DNA of 64,000 bases. Origin: Fuscovulum sp. (GTDB lineage: Bacteria; Pseudomonadota; Alphaproteobacteria; Rhodobacterales; Rhodobacteraceae). Numbering within the stretch: position 1 is the first letter of the stretch; each line of letters opens with the position of its first letter. The notes under the pieces are model-generated. The model was not told the origin of the DNA. It worked only from the letters and a program-made list of their open reading frames with translations, and did no database searches. Location: contig CP136571.1 in assembly GCA_035192965.1 (NCBI GenBank), positions 2,314,501-2,378,500 of the forward strand, read 5' to 3'. Below are positions 39,830 to 49,796 of the stretch, piece after piece. Position numbers and translations under genes: made by a program.

Positions 39830-42039
39830 TTGACACGCTGATCAACCCCGCCGATCCGCCCGAACGGCAGACGCAAAAGCTGCTCACCATCGCGCAGGTT
39901 CTGATGCGGCGGGTGGAACAGATCACCGATGACAGCGGCGCCGCCTATGCCCAGTTCCAACGCGCGGCCATGCTGGAAGATCAGGTGCGCGAACGCACCC
40001 ATGATCTGGAACGCGCGCTGGACCTGCTGAATGACAGCAATGCAAGGCTGGCCGATGCGAACCGCGCGACCGAGGCGGCGCGCCAGAACCTTGCCAATGC
40101 CATCGAGACGATTCAGGAAGGCTTTGCCCTGTTCGATGCGCAGGATGTTCTAGTGATGTGCAATTCGCGCTTTGGCATGCACATGCTGGACCTGCGCGAT
40201 CATCTGAAGCCGGGCCTGACCTTTGGTGATTATGTTGACCGCGTCAGCCGGTCGCGGTTTTTGGAATTGCCGGGGGGCGAGACGCCCGAGGATTGGGCCA
40301 TTGCGCGGCGCAGGCGGCATCAGGACCGGCATGTGATCTTTAACGTGCGCATGGTCTGGGACCGCTGGGTGCAGGTGAGCGAACATCGCACACTGGATGG
40401 CGGGACGGTGATCCTGCAGACGGACGTGACCGAGATCATCCGTCTGGAACGGTCCGAACGCGGCAAGATGCTGGACGATCAGGCGCGGGTGATCCGCGCC
40501 ACGCTGGACCATATCAGCCAAGGCGTCTGCATCTTCGATGCAGAGGCGCGGCTTGTGGGGTGGAATCAGCGGTTGGGCCAGTTGCTGACTATCCCGATGG
40601 CGCGGTTCCGCATGGGCGTCAGCTTTGATGCTATCCTTGACCGGTTCCGCCCCGATCTGGCCTTTGGCGAGGACAGGGCCGAGGCGCGGCTGGGCGATTG
40701 GGTGGCGGCCAAGGGTGACCGTGGGGCGATCCGGTTTGAGCTGCGCCGCGGGCCGGACATGATCATGGATGTCTTTGCCCAAGGGATGCCGGACGGTGGT
40801 TTCGTGATGTCTTTCACCGATGTCACCGCCGAACGTGCTGCAATCGAGGCATTGTCCCGCGCCAATGAAACGCTTGAGGCGCGGGTGATGGACCGCACGC
40901 TGGAACTGGAGGATGCGTTGGCCCATGCCGAACGCGCCAATGCCAGCCGGTCGCGTTTCGTGGCGGCGGCCAGCCATGACCTGCTGCAACCCCTGTCGGC
41001 GGCAAAGCTGTTCATTTCCTCTATCGGTGAAGGGGCACTGGTGCCCGAGGCAAAAGCCACGTTGGACAAGGCGCAGAATGCGCTTTTGTCGGTCGAGGGG
41101 ATTCTGGGCGCGCTGTTGGACATTTCCAAACTGGAAAGCGGGCGCGCGGCGGTGGCGGTCGGGCCTGTGCGGCTGGACCGGCTGCTGGCGCAGTTGAACG
41201 ATGAATTCGGGGCCATCGCGGCGGCCAAGGGCCTGCGTCTGTCGGTCGTGCCGTCGCGGGTTTCAGTGATGTCTGACCCCGCCTATCTGCGGCGCATCCT
41301 GCAAAACCTGATCGGCAATGCGATCCGCTATACTGACCGGGGCCGCGTTTTGGTGGGGGTGCGGCGGCGCGGCGGGATGGTGCGGATCGAGGTGCGCGAT
41401 ACCGGGCCGGGCATCCCCGAAGAAGAACAGGACAACATCTTCAAAGAGTTCCACCGCCTGAACGCCCGCGCTTCGGCATCCGAGGGGATGGGGCTGGGCC
41501 TTGCCATCGTGGAACGTGCCTGCGCGCTTTTGGGCCATCCGCTGGGCCTGACATCCCAGATCGGGGTGGGGACATGTTTCATGGTGCAGGTGCCCTTGTC
41601 CGAAGGTCTGACACTGGTGGCCGATGGCCCCCGCCCGACCGTTTCCCCCGCGCCCCGCCCGTCGATGCAGAACCGGATCGTGTTTCTGGTGGAAAATGAC
41701 GGCGATCTGCGCCGCGCCATGGGCCTTTTGCTGGAAAAATGGGGGGTCAGCGTGCTCGATGCCGCCTCGGGCGAAGAGGCGTTGGATTTGATCGATGAAC
41801 TGGGCATCCTGCCCGACTGTTTTATCGTGGATCACAACCTTGGCGACGGGATGGATGGTCTGCGCTTTGTGGCTGAGGTGCAGGCCCGGCATGGCGCGGT
41901 GCCGTCACGCATCGTGACCGCCGACCGCCGCCCGGAATTGCGCGCCGCTTGCGCCGAGGCGGGCATCGGGTTGATGATGAAACCGCTGGAGCCGCGCGCG
42001 CTGGAAAGCTTTATCGTCGGGCTGCCTGCGGCGGGATAG
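39826..42039 (+). CDS. Hybrid sensor histidine kinase/response regulator with PAS domains
   Basis: A 737-residue cytoplasmic kinase without transmembrane segments. A coiled coil (about 40-85) leads to two PAS_7-type domains (about 90-200 and 220-350). A second coiled coil precedes HisKA, with phosphoacceptor H384 in AAASHDLLQPLSAAK. HATPase_c contains NLIGNAIRYTDRGR and VRDTGPGIPEEEQ. The C-terminal receiver carries D669 in FIVDHNLGDGMDG and K in MMKPLEP. It overlaps the FIST gene, which probably gives it its input. Phosphorelay to the NarL regulator upstream is inferred; a separate phosphotransfer protein is not encoded here. Confidence 0.92.
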   Translation: MIDTLINPADPPERQTQKLLTIAQVLMRRVEQITDDSGAAYAQFQRAAMLEDQVRERTHDLERALDLLNDSNARLADANRATEAARQNLANAIETIQEGFALFDAQDVLVMCNSRFGMHMLDLRDHLKPGLTFGDYVDRVSRSRFLELPGGETPEDWAIARRRRHQDRHVIFNVRMVWDRWVQVSEHRTLDGGTVILQTDVTEIIRLERSERGKMLDDQARVIRATLDHISQGVCIFDAEARLVGWNQRLGQLLTIPMARFRMGVSFDAILDRFRPDLAFGEDRAEARLGDWVAAKGDRGAIRFELRRGPDMIMDVFAQGMPDGGFVMSFTDVTAERAAIEALSRANETLEARVMDRTLELEDALAHAERANASRSRFVAAASHDLLQPLSAAKLFISSIGEGALVPEAKATLDKAQNALLSVEGILGALLDISKLESGRAAVAVGPVRLDRLLAQLNDEFGAIAAAKGLRLSVVPSRVSVMSDPAYLRRILQNLIGNAIRYTDRGRVLVGVRRRGGMVRIEVRDTGPGIPEEEQDNIFKEFHRLNARASASEGMGLGLAIVERACALLGHPLGLTSQIGVGTCFMVQVPLSEGLTLVADGPRPTVSPAPRPSMQNRIVFLVENDGDLRRAMGLLLEKWGVSVLDAASGEEALDLIDELGILPDCFIVDHNLGDGMDGLRFVAEVQARHGAVPSRIVTADRRPELRAACAEAGIGLMMKPLEPRALESFIVGLPAAG

Positions 42040-42149
42040 CGCAGGGGCTGCCCCGCCGTGAGCCTGCCGCGACCCCGCCTATACGACCATTGTTCCATAT
42101 CGGGCGACGCGCCTGCCGCTTAGTCTGATGCCAAGACGAGGGAAGAGAC

Positions 42150-42674
42150 ATGCAGCTTAGCGATTTTCGAGAAATCAAGGCAGACCCAGCAACAGTCTGG
42201 GCGGCCATCCTGAACCCCGATGTTCTGAAGGAATGCGTGCCGGGATGCGAAAGCATGACCGGCAGCCCGGAAGAGGGGTTCGAGGCCGTAGTGACCCAGA
42301 AGGTCGGCCCGGTGAAGGCCACCTTCAAAGGGGCGGTGTCGATCAGCGACCGGATCGAAGGCAAAAGCCTGAAGATCAGCGGCGAAGGCAAGGGCGGCCC
42401 GGCTGGTTTTGCCAAGGGCAGCGCTGCGGTGACGCTGGAACCCAGCGAGGCGGGTACACGGCTGACATATGAAGTGGATGCCAATGTGGGCGGCAAGATC
42501 GCCCAGCTTGGCAGCCGGATCATCGACGGCTTTGCCAAGAAGATGGCGGATGAATTCTTCACCCGCTTTCAGGCCGCCGTCGAAGGCCCGCAGGAAGACG
42601 AGGCCGAGGCTGTAGCCGAGGGCGAAGGCGAAGGCGAAAAGAAAAAGGGCTGGTTCAAAAAGCTGATCGGCTGA
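42150..42674 (+). CDS. coxG: CoxG-like SRPBCC protein of the CO-dehydrogenase-type cluster
   Basis: A 174-residue START/SRPBCC-fold protein with the CoxG pattern: [31 protein letters not shown], then [19 protein letters not shown] and [19 protein letters not shown]. CoxG anchors the carbon monoxide dehydrogenase to the membrane in form I systems. The C-terminus here is acidic, then basic-aromatic ([13 protein letters not shown]), with no hydrophobic helix. It heads coxS-coxL-coxM, 46 bp upstream of coxS. Confidence 0.88.
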   Translation: MQLSDFREIKADPATVWAAILNPDVLKECVPGCESMTGSPEEGFEAVVTQKVGPVKATFKGAVSISDRIEGKSLKISGEGKGGPAGFAKGSAAVTLEPSEAGTRLTYEVDANVGGKIAQLGSRIIDGFAKKMADEFFTRFQAAVEGPQEDEAEAVAEGEGEGEKKKGWFKKLIG

Positions 42675-42720
42675 ACCGGCGGGCAATTCATTACCCAGGG
42701 ATTTCCAAGGGAGGAAAACC

Positions 42721-43206
42721 ATGACGAAAGTCACGATGACCGTGAACGGCAAGGTCGTTTCGGCCGAGACCGAGGGGCGCACGCTGCTGTCGTCCTTTCT
42801 GCGCGAAGGGCTGGGTCTGACCGGCACCCATGTCGGTTGCGACACGTCGCAATGCGGGGCCTGCGTGGTGCATGTCGACGGCAAGGCCGTGAAATCCTGC
42901 ACCATGTTCGCCGCCGATGCGGCCGGGGCCAATGTCAAGACCATCGAAGGCATGATCAATGCCGATGGGTCGCTGTCGGTGGTCCAGCAGGCGTTTCAGG
43001 ATCATCACGGCCTGCAATGCGGCTTCTGCACGCCGGGCATGGTGATGTCTTCCGCCGCCCTGCTGGCCGAAAACCCCAAGCCGAGCGAGGCCGAGATCCG
43101 GCATTATCTGGAAGGCAATATCTGCCGCTGCACCGGGTATCATAACATCGTCAAGGCTGTGCTGGCGGCATCCGGGCAGGATGCAGCCGCGATGGCCGCC
43201 GAATAA
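42721..43206 (+). CDS. coxS: Xanthine-oxidase-family (2Fe-2S) small subunit, form II Cox
   Basis: A 161-residue iron-sulfur subunit. The N-terminal plant-ferredoxin cluster uses C40, C45, C48 and C60 ([16 protein letters not shown]). The second cluster is in [12 protein letters not shown] and [12 protein letters not shown]. It carries electrons from molybdenum to FAD. GGGAGG precedes the ATG. Gene order S-L-M matches form II clusters; form I clusters are usually M-S-L. Operon spacing is 24 bp to coxL. Confidence 0.95.
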   Translation: MTKVTMTVNGKVVSAETEGRTLLSSFLREGLGLTGTHVGCDTSQCGACVVHVDGKAVKSCTMFAADAAGANVKTIEGMINADGSLSVVQQAFQDHHGLQCGFCTPGMVMSSAALLAENPKPSEAEIRHYLEGNICRCTGYHNIVKAVLAASGQDAAAMAAE

Positions 43207-43230
43207 CCGCAACTTCAGGGAGGGATTCAG

Positions 43231-45609
43231 ATGCCAAAGGATTACGGGATCGGCGCCAGCTCGAAGCGGCGCGAAGATGTGCGCTTCCTGTCGGGGCGCG
43301 GAAATTACACCGATGACCTTACGCTGCACGCACAGACCTTTGCGGTCTTTGTCCGGTCGAACGTGGCGCATGGGCGGATCAAGGCGATCAACACCGCCAC
43401 CGCCGCCGCAATGCCCGGCGTGCTGGCCATCTTCACCGGCGAGGATTTCAAGGATGTGGGCGGCAACCCGGCGGGCTGGCTGATCAACAGCCGCGATGGC
43501 ACGCCGATGCGCGAACCCAAGCGCCCGGTGCTGGCCCATGGCAAGGTTCGCCATGTGGGCGACGCCTATGCCGCCGTCATCGCGGAAACCTACAATCAGG
43601 CCAAGGATGCAGCCCAGCAACTGGCCGATGACAGCGATATCGAAGAATTGCCCGCCATCGTCGACATGAAAAAGGCCGTGGCCGATGCGTCGAACCGCGT
43701 GCATGACGAGATCCCGGACAACCTGTGCTTTGATTGGGGTTGGATCGAAGATAACCGCGCCGCCGTGGACGCCGCGTTCAAATCCGCACCGCATGTGACG
43801 ACGCTGGAACTGGTGAACAACCGTCTGGTGCCCAATGCGATGGAACCGCGTTCCTCCATCGGCGAGTACTACCCCGGCACGGGCGATTACAAGCTGACCA
43901 CCACCAGCCAGAACCCGCATCTGACGCGTCTGTTGGTTTCGGCCTTCGTGCTGGGCATTCCGGAGAACAAGCTGACAGTCGTGGCCCCCGACGTGGGCGG
44001 CGGCTTTGGCTCGAAGATCTATCACTATGGCGAAGAGGCGCTGGTCCTTGCCGCATCGCGCAAGCTGGGCCGCCCCGTGCGCTGGACGGCGGAACGGTCG
44101 GAAAGCTTCCTCACCGATGCGCATGGCCGCGACCATGTGACCAAGATCGAACTGGCCTCCACCAAGGACGGTGAAATCCTTGCGATCCGCACGGAAACGC
44201 TGGCGAATGTGGGGGCCTATCTGTCGAACTTCTCGACCGCGACGCCCACCTTCCTGCATGGCACTCTGATGGCCGGCCCCTATAAGGTGCCGCATGTCTA
44301 TGTGAACGTGAAGACGGTGTTCACCAACACCGCCCCCGTCGACGCCTATCGCGGCGCGGGCCGCCCCGAGGCCACGTTCAGCATCGAACGTGTGGTCGAC
44401 AAGATGTGCCGCGAGCTGGGCCTTGACCCGTTCGAGGTGCGCCGCAAGAACCTGATCCAGCCGGACCAGTTCCCCTACACCACGCCCGTGGGCCTTGTGT
44501 ATGACACCGGCAACTATCAGGCGACGCTGGACAAGCTGATCGAACTGGCCGACGTGGCCGGGTTCGACAAGCGCGCGGCGGAATCCAAGGCCAAGGGCAA
44601 ACTGCGCGGGATGGGGCTTTCCACCTGGATCGAGGCTTGTGGCATCGCACCGTCGAACCTTGTAGGCGTCCTCGGCTCGCGCGTCGGTCTTTACGACGCG
44701 GCCACCGTGCGGGTGAATGCCACCGGCAATATCAGCGTGATGACCGGGGCGCATAGCCACGGGCAGGGGCATGAAACGGTGTTCGCGCAGATCGTGGCCG
44801 AACAGTTGGGCATTCCCGAAAGCTCGGTCGAGATTGTGCATGGCGATACATCGAAGATCCCCTTCGGCATGGGGTCGTACGGTTCGCGTTCCTTGGCGGT
44901 CTGCGGTTCGGCCATGACCAAGGCGGTGGACAAGATCATTGCCAAGGGAAAGAAGATCGCGGCCCATATGCTGGAAGCGTCCGAGAACGACATCGTCTTT
45001 GCCGATGGCAAGTTCAGCGTGACCGGCACGGACAAGGCGAAAAGCTTCGGCGAAATCGCCTTCTCGGCCTATGTCCCGCACAACTATCCGCTGGAAACGC
45101 TGGAGCCGGGGCTGGAGGAAACGGCCTTCTATGACCCGGCCAACTTCACCTATCCGGCGGGGGCCTATCTCTGCGAAGTGGAAGTGGATGCCGAGACTGG
45201 CAAGGTCGACATCGCCTCCTTCACTTGTGCCGACGACTTCGGCCATGTGATGAACCCGATGATCGTCGAGGGGCAGGTTCATGGCGGTGTGGGGCAGGGG
45301 ATCGGTCAGGCCCTGCTGGAAAACACCACCTATGATGAAAACGGCCAGCTGCTGACGGCGTCCTATATGGATTACGCCATGCCGCGAGCCGATGATGTGC
45401 CGTTCTATACGGTGGATCATTCCTGCATCACGCCCTGCACGCATAACCCGCTGGGGGTGAAGGGCTGCGGCGAGGCTGGCGCCATCGGATCACCGCCTGC
45501 GGTGGTGAATGCGGTGATCGACGCCCTGCATCGGGGCGGGATGACCCACGTCAAGCATATCGACATGCCCGTGTCTCCGGCACGGGTATGGGCGGCGATC
45601 AACGGTTGA
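43231..45609 (+). CDS. coxL: Molybdenum hydroxylase large subunit, form II CoxL
   Basis: A 792-residue molybdopterin-binding subunit of the xanthine oxidase family. The active-site loop at residues 372-378 is AYRGAGR, the form II signature; form I CO dehydrogenases have AYxCSFR with the copper-binding cysteine. That cysteine is absent. The molybdenum-site glutamate is E748 in [30 protein letters not shown] and [14 protein letters not shown] are cofactor-binding. Substrate is uncertain: form II enzymes are annotated as CO dehydrogenase-like, but oxidation of other small molecules is quite possible. No coxD/E/F maturation genes are in the window. Confidence 0.94.
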   Translation: MPKDYGIGASSKRREDVRFLSGRGNYTDDLTLHAQTFAVFVRSNVAHGRIKAINTATAAAMPGVLAIFTGEDFKDVGGNPAGWLINSRDGTPMREPKRPVLAHGKVRHVGDAYAAVIAETYNQAKDAAQQLADDSDIEELPAIVDMKKAVADASNRVHDEIPDNLCFDWGWIEDNRAAVDAAFKSAPHVTTLELVNNRLVPNAMEPRSSIGEYYPGTGDYKLTTTSQNPHLTRLLVSAFVLGIPENKLTVVAPDVGGGFGSKIYHYGEEALVLAASRKLGRPVRWTAERSESFLTDAHGRDHVTKIELASTKDGEILAIRTETLANVGAYLSNFSTATPTFLHGTLMAGPYKVPHVYVNVKTVFTNTAPVDAYRGAGRPEATFSIERVVDKMCRELGLDPFEVRRKNLIQPDQFPYTTPVGLVYDTGNYQATLDKLIELADVAGFDKRAAESKAKGKLRGMGLSTWIEACGIAPSNLVGVLGSRVGLYDAATVRVNATGNISVMTGAHSHGQGHETVFAQIVAEQLGIPESSVEIVHGDTSKIPFGMGSYGSRSLAVCGSAMTKAVDKIIAKGKKIAAHMLEASENDIVFADGKFSVTGTDKAKSFGEIAFSAYVPHNYPLETLEPGLEETAFYDPANFTYPAGAYLCEVEVDAETGKVDIASFTCADDFGHVMNPMIVEGQVHGGVGQGIGQALLENTTYDENGQLLTASYMDYAMPRADDVPFYTVDHSCITPCTHNPLGVKGCGEAGAIGSPPAVVNAVIDALHRGGMTHVKHIDMPVSPARVWAAING

Positions 45610-45622
45610 GGGAGGAACGGAC

Positions 45623-46411
45623 ATGCATAACTTCGATTTCGTGAAACCCTCGTCCATCGCGGATGCGGTCAAGGCCCTGTCGAACGAAGGCGCGCAGGCG
45701 CTTTCGGGCGGGCAAACCTTGACGCCCACGATGAAGCAGCGCCTTGCGGCACCCACAGTTCTGGTCAGCCTGACCGGGATCGCCGAGATGAAGGGCGTCT
45801 GCCTTGGGTCTGATGGCCTGTCGATCGGGGCCGCCACGCCGCACGCAACAGTGGCCAAGGAGGCGCTGGCGCATTACCCTGCGTTGGCCCATCTGGCAGG
45901 CGGCATCGGTGACCCGGCGGTCCGCAATCGCGGAACCATCGGCGGCAGCCTTGCCAACAACGACCCTGCCGCCTGCTATCCGGCGGCGGTGCTGGCATCG
46001 GGCGCAACCGTGGTGACCAACCGGCGCAAGATCGCGGCGGATGACTATTTCCAGGGCATGTTCACCACAGCGCTGGAAGAGGGTGAGATCATCACCGGCG
46101 TGACCTTCCCCGTCCCGCAAAAGGCGGCCTATGTTAAGTTCAACCAACCCGCCAGCCGCTTTGCCCTGACCGCCGTCTTCGTTGCCAAGTTCGCCGATGG
46201 CGTGCGGGTGGCGGTGACAGGGGCCAGCAACAATGGCGTCTTCCGCTGGGCAGATGCCGAGGCTGCGCTGTCGGGCAACTTTGCCGCCAGCGCAGTGGCG
46301 GGGCTGACGGTGGATTCGACCGGAATGATCGGCGATCTGCACGGCACACCCGCCTATCGCGCCAATCTGGTGAAGGTGCTGACCAAGCGCGCGGTCGAAG
46401 CCGCAGCCTGA
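45623..46411 (+). CDS. coxM: FAD-binding medium subunit, form II Cox
   Basis: A 262-residue FAD subunit with the family blocks [16 protein letters not shown] and [20 protein letters not shown] followed by [13 protein letters not shown]. It passes electrons from the CoxS clusters to an acceptor, probably the respiratory chain. AGGGAGGAAC precedes ATG 45623. Length is shorter than form I CoxM (about 288) but usual for form II. A strong terminator follows 22 bp after the stop codon. Confidence 0.94.
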   Translation: MHNFDFVKPSSIADAVKALSNEGAQALSGGQTLTPTMKQRLAAPTVLVSLTGIAEMKGVCLGSDGLSIGAATPHATVAKEALAHYPALAHLAGGIGDPAVRNRGTIGGSLANNDPAACYPAAVLASGATVVTNRRKIAADDYFQGMFTTALEEGEIITGVTFPVPQKAAYVKFNQPASRFALTAVFVAKFADGVRVAVTGASNNGVFRWADAEAALSGNFAASAVAGLTVDSTGMIGDLHGTPAYRANLVKVLTKRAVEAAA

Positions 46412-46433
46412 CCTACGGCAAGAATGCATACGG

Positions 46434-46469
46434 GGGCGGTCCGGAACAACCGGGCCGCCCTTTCCTTTT
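46434..46469 (+). terminator. Terminator of the coxGSLM operon
   Basis: GGGCGGTCCGG (46434-46444) and CCGGGCCGCCC (46450-46460) form an 11-bp stem with one T-G wobble and an AACAA loop, followed by TTTCCTTTT. It ends the cox operon; the remaining ~240 bp to the HNH gene contain a GC-rich hairpin (46651-46668) but no gene. Confidence 0.85.
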
Positions 46470-46710
46470 GGCGGCTGGGCATGTGGCATCAAAAGGCTGC
46501 CCGATCCTGCCGCATCCTGCCGCAGGTTTGGGCGTCACGGTCACGTCCGTGTCATGTAGCCGGTCTATGCAAGGATCAGGCGGATGTGACAGGCCACCAC
46601 AGCTTGAGGGGCTTGCCACAGGTCTTCCGCCAGATATAGTCGATGTGCTGGGGCGGGGCTCCCCGCCCTGCATCGCAAGATGGCAGGATGAAGGCGGAGT
46701 CTGGCAAAGT

Positions 46711-47295
46711 ATGGACGGCGATTTCAGGACACAGTTTGTACGCGACCCAGCCGCGCTGAAGCACTATCCGGCGCTGGTGCTGAATGCCGATTATCGGCCA
46801 CTGAGCTATTACCCGCTCAGCCTTTGGCCCTGGCAAGAGGCGATCAAGGCGGCGTTTCTGGACCGGGTGCAGATCGTGGCGGAATACGACCACGTGGTTC
46901 GCAGCCAGAGGCAAGAGTTCCGCATACCTTCGGTCGTGGTGCTGAAAGAATTCGTCAAACCCCAGAAGCGCGTGGCATTCACGCGCTTCAATCTTTTTCT
47001 GCGGGACGAATTTTCCTGCCAATATTGCGGGGCCAAGGGCGACCTGACCTTTGATCACGTCCTGCCCCGGTCACGCGGTGGGGTGACAAGTTGGGAAAAC
47101 GTGGTGGCGGCCTGTTCGCCCTGCAACCTGCGCAAGGGATCAAAGACGCTGCGCCAGTCGGGCCTGCATCTGCGCCGCGTCCCGCGCCCGCCAACCGCCG
47201 AAGAAATGCAGTCGCATGGGCGAAAGTTCCCGCCCAACCACCTGCATGAAAGCTGGATGGATTACCTCTATTGGGATGCCGAACTGGACGCGTGA
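46711..47295 (+). CDS. HNH endonuclease family protein
   Basis: A 194-residue HNH/McrA-like nuclease. Zinc-binding C103-x2-C106 (CQYCG) is paired with C135-x2-C138 (CSPCN). The catalytic DH is D115-H116 in LTFDHVLPRSRGG, with N130 in SWENVVAAC. The N-terminal LVLNADYRPLSYYPLSLWPW is conserved in stand-alone bacterial HNH proteins. ATG 46711 is chosen; upstream extension to 46468 is not coding-like. There is no restriction methyltransferase, toxin or phage gene nearby, so its role is unknown. Confidence 0.88.
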   Translation: MDGDFRTQFVRDPAALKHYPALVLNADYRPLSYYPLSLWPWQEAIKAAFLDRVQIVAEYDHVVRSQRQEFRIPSVVVLKEFVKPQKRVAFTRFNLFLRDEFSCQYCGAKGDLTFDHVLPRSRGGVTSWENVVAACSPCNLRKGSKTLRQSGLHLRRVPRPPTAEEMQSHGRKFPPNHLHESWMDYLYWDAELDA

Positions 47296-47414
47296 CGGTG
47301 TCCCTGTCGTCGCGCATGGGTCGCGTGACGGGTTTGACTGTCATATAGTCGTTACAAATCCTTTACATTTCCCAACGGGGGCGGTGATCTTGGGCTTTGC
47401 TCAAGGGGGTGCCC

Positions 47415-48128
47415 ATGCTGACCGCGTTTTTCCCGCTTCCGCTGCAACTGGCGGCGCTGAACCTGTCGGTGGCGGTTTTCTGCGGCGCGCTGATCGGATC
47501 GGAACGACAGGTGCGCCAGCGCATGGCGGGGCTGCGGACAAATGCGCTTGTCGCGCTGGGGGCGGCGGCTTTTGTCACGTTTTCGGGGCTTTACCCTGAT
47601 GAGGTCAGCCCGACGCGGGTGGCAGCCCAGATCGTTTCTGGCATCGGGTTTCTGGGTGCCGGGATCATCTTTCGTGACGGGTTCAACGTTCACGGGCTGA
47701 ATACAGCGGCAACGCTTTGGTGTTCGGCCGCCGTGGGCATGATGGCCGGGGCGGGGGCGTGGCCCTATGCCGTGTTGCTGACGGGGCTTGTCGTGTTCAT
47801 CAACCTGGGCCTGCGCCCCCTGGTCAAATGGTTGAAGCGCAAGACCAAGGCCGGGGTGCCGATCAGCCGATCCTACAGGGTGGTGATCACCTGCCGGGGG
47901 GATCAAGAGGCGGTGGTGCGGGCGCTTGTCCTGCGGACGCTGACCATCGGCGGGCTGCATCTGAGCGAGGTTGAATTGCGCGCGGCAGAGACGGGTGATG
48001 GTCTGGACCTGTCGGCCACCGTCACGGGTGAAGGCGTCACAGAAGAGATGCTGGAGCTTGCCGTGCAGCGGTTGGTGGCGGAGCCGGGCCTGATGCGGGT
48101 GCGCTGGCAGGGCGTTGATGAAGGCTGA
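47415..48128 (+). CDS. MgtC/SapB family membrane protein
   Basis: A 237-residue protein with four to five N-terminal helices and a soluble C-terminal ACT-like domain. The family core is CGALIGSERQVRQRMAGLRT, then GIGFLGAGIIFRDGFNVHGL and NTAATLWCSAAVGMMAG. In pathogens MgtC modulates F-ATPase and low-magnesium survival; in free-living bacteria the role is less clear. AAGGGGG precedes ATG 47415. The 120-bp upstream gap holds a TTGACT at 47334 but no convincing -10. Confidence 0.9.
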   Translation: MLTAFFPLPLQLAALNLSVAVFCGALIGSERQVRQRMAGLRTNALVALGAAAFVTFSGLYPDEVSPTRVAAQIVSGIGFLGAGIIFRDGFNVHGLNTAATLWCSAAVGMMAGAGAWPYAVLLTGLVVFINLGLRPLVKWLKRKTKAGVPISRSYRVVITCRGDQEAVVRALVLRTLTIGGLHLSEVELRAAETGDGLDLSATVTGEGVTEEMLELAVQRLVAEPGLMRVRWQGVDEG

Positions 48129-48222
48129 ACCAAACGCACCGTAGCGCAAACCTTTGCCGTTGTGGCATAGCGATGCGATGCCCGCCGACTGTCGCTTTCC
48201 GCCACCTTCCACAAGCGGGCGT

Positions 48223-48250
48223 TTGCGCTGCGGCGCAGCGGTGCTAGACT
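48223..48250 (+). promoter_or_regulatory. Candidate sigma-70 promoter of zwf-pgl-pgi
   Basis: TTGCGC (48223-48228) and TAGACT (48245-48250) with a 16-bp spacer, about 92 bp before the zwf ATG and 30 bp before the palindromic operator. Confidence 0.45.
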
Positions 48251-48280
48251 CGCGCGGGTTGCAGGGGTAAAAGCAGCATC

Positions 48281-48292
48281 GTTAGCGCTAAC
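48281..48292 (+). promoter_or_regulatory. LacI-type palindromic operator upstream of zwf
   Basis: GTTAGCGCTAAC is a perfect 12-bp palindrome with the central CG found in LacI/GalR-family operators. It lies 49 bp before zwf and about 30 bp after the candidate -10, where a repressor would block elongation. No LacI-family gene is in the window, so the regulator is elsewhere. Confidence 0.65.
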
Positions 48293-48341
48293 AAAGGCGC
48301 TGACCAAGTGTGGGGCAAAAGCCCAAGAACGAGGGACAGTC

Positions 48342-49796
48342 ATGGTTTCGCGCGTCATCCCGGTCGATCCGTTCGACCTTGTGATCTTTGGTGGCACGGG
48401 CGATCTGGCCCGGCGCAAGATCCTGCCGGGGCTGTATCGCCGCTTTCTGTCGGGGCAGATGACCGCCGACAGCCGGATCATCGGCGCGGCACGGGCTGAC
48501 CTGACCGAGACAGCATTTCGCACCATGGTGGCAGAGGCCATTGCCGAATTTGTTCCCGCCGCGCGGCGCGATCCGGCGCAGATTGCCGGGTTCATCGAAC
48601 GGATCGGTTATGTTTCAATTGATGCGCAGGGCACCGGGGGCTGGGATACTCTCAAGGCGCTGATGCGGCCCGGCGTGGTGCGGGCCTTCTACTTTTCGGT
48701 CGCGCCCACGCTGTTTGGCGACATCGCCGAACGCCTGCACGCCCATGACATCGCCGATCCTCAAAGCCGTATCGTGGTGGAAAAACCCTTTGGCCGCGAT
48801 TTGGCCAGCGCGCGCGCGCTGAACGCGGTGCTGGCACAGCATTTCGACGAACATCAGATCTACCGGATCGACCATTATCTGGGCAAGGAAACGGTTCAGA
48901 ACCTGATGGCGGTGCGCTTCGCCAACATCCTTTTCGAACCGCTCTGGAAGGCCGAATACATCGACCATGTCCAGATCACCGTGGCAGAAACCGTGGGTGT
49001 CGAAGGACGCGGCGCGTATTACGACAAGTCCGGTGCCATGCGGGACATGGTCCAAAACCACATGATGCAGTTGCTGTGTCTGATCGCGATGGAACCGCCC
49101 TATCACTTTGACCCCGATGCCGTGCGGGATGAAAAGCTGAAGGTGATCCGCGCGCTTGATCCGGTGAAGCCCGAAGATATCGTGCGCGGGCAGTATCTGC
49201 CGGGTGGCGGGCAGGGCGGCTATGTCGAACATTCGGAAAACCCGGCGTCGCGGACCGAAAGCTATATCGCGCTGAAATGCCATATCTCGAACTGGCGCTG
49301 GAAGAACACGCCCTTCTATCTGCGCACGGGCAAACGGCTGCGTGCGCGGGCGTCCGAGATTGCGATCACCTTCAAGGAACCGCCGCATTCGATCTTTGAT
49401 GATGCGTCTGGTTGGCGTGAAAACGTGCTGGTGATCCGGTTGCAGCCGAATGAAGGCATGAACCTGATGATGATGATCAAGGAACCGGGGCCGGGGGGTA
49501 TGCGCCTGATGCAGGTGCCGCTGGACATGTCCTTTGCCGATGCGCTGGGGGCTGAGGCCGAGGATATTCCCGATGCCTATGAACGGCTGATCATGGATGT
49601 GATCCGGGGCAACCAGACCCTGTTCATGCGCGGGGATGAGGTCGAGGCCGCCTGGGCCTGGGCCGACCCGATTATCGCCGGGTGGGAGGCGCGGGGGGAT
49701 CGTCCGCAGGGCTATGATCCTGGCTCCTCAGGCCCCGAGGATGCGCTGATGCTGATGCACCGCGATGGCCGTCGCTGGCGGGAGATCCGCGAATGA
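48342..49796 (+). CDS. zwf: Glucose-6-phosphate 1-dehydrogenase
   Basis: A 484-residue enzyme that oxidises glucose-6-phosphate to 6-phosphogluconolactone with NADP. The nucleotide-binding GGTGDLARRKILPGLYR is N-terminal. The catalytic RIDHYLGKE is at residues 175-183, and EKPFGRDL precedes it. It is the first gene of zwf-pgl-pgi, behind a LacI-type palindrome. It feeds the Entner-Doudoroff and pentose phosphate routes; edd and eda are not in the window. Confidence 0.97.
   Translation: MVSRVIPVDPFDLVIFGGTGDLARRKILPGLYRRFLSGQMTADSRIIGAARADLTETAFRTMVAEAIAEFVPAARRDPAQIAGFIERIGYVSIDAQGTGGWDTLKALMRPGVVRAFYFSVAPTLFGDIAERLHAHDIADPQSRIVVEKPFGRDLASARALNAVLAQHFDEHQIYRIDHYLGKETVQNLMAVRFANILFEPLWKAEYIDHVQITVAETVGVEGRGAYYDKSGAMRDMVQNHMMQLLCLIAMEPPYHFDPDAVRDEKLKVIRALDPVKPEDIVRGQYLPGGGQGGYVEHSENPASRTESYIALKCHISNWRWKNTPFYLRTGKRLRARASEIAITFKEPPHSIFDDASGWRENVLVIRLQPNEGMNLMMMIKEPGPGGMRLMQVPLDMSFADALGAEAEDIPDAYERLIMDVIRGNQTLFMRGDEVEAAWAWADPIIAGWEARGDRPQGYDPGSSGPEDALMLMHRDGRRWREIRE

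Noticed and set aside
42691..45444. A very long antisense open frame (about 917 codons) opposite coxS and coxL
   Set aside because: It mirrors the third-position GC bias of the real genes. The plus-strand proteins have complete motifs, and the antisense translation is His/Arg-rich with no recognisable domain or ribosome binding site.
46651..46668. GGGCGGGG-CT-CCCCGCCC hairpin upstream of the HNH gene as a terminator
   Set aside because: Perfect stem but a 2-base loop and no T-run; the cox terminator at 46434-46469 is much better. Left as unexplained secondary structure.
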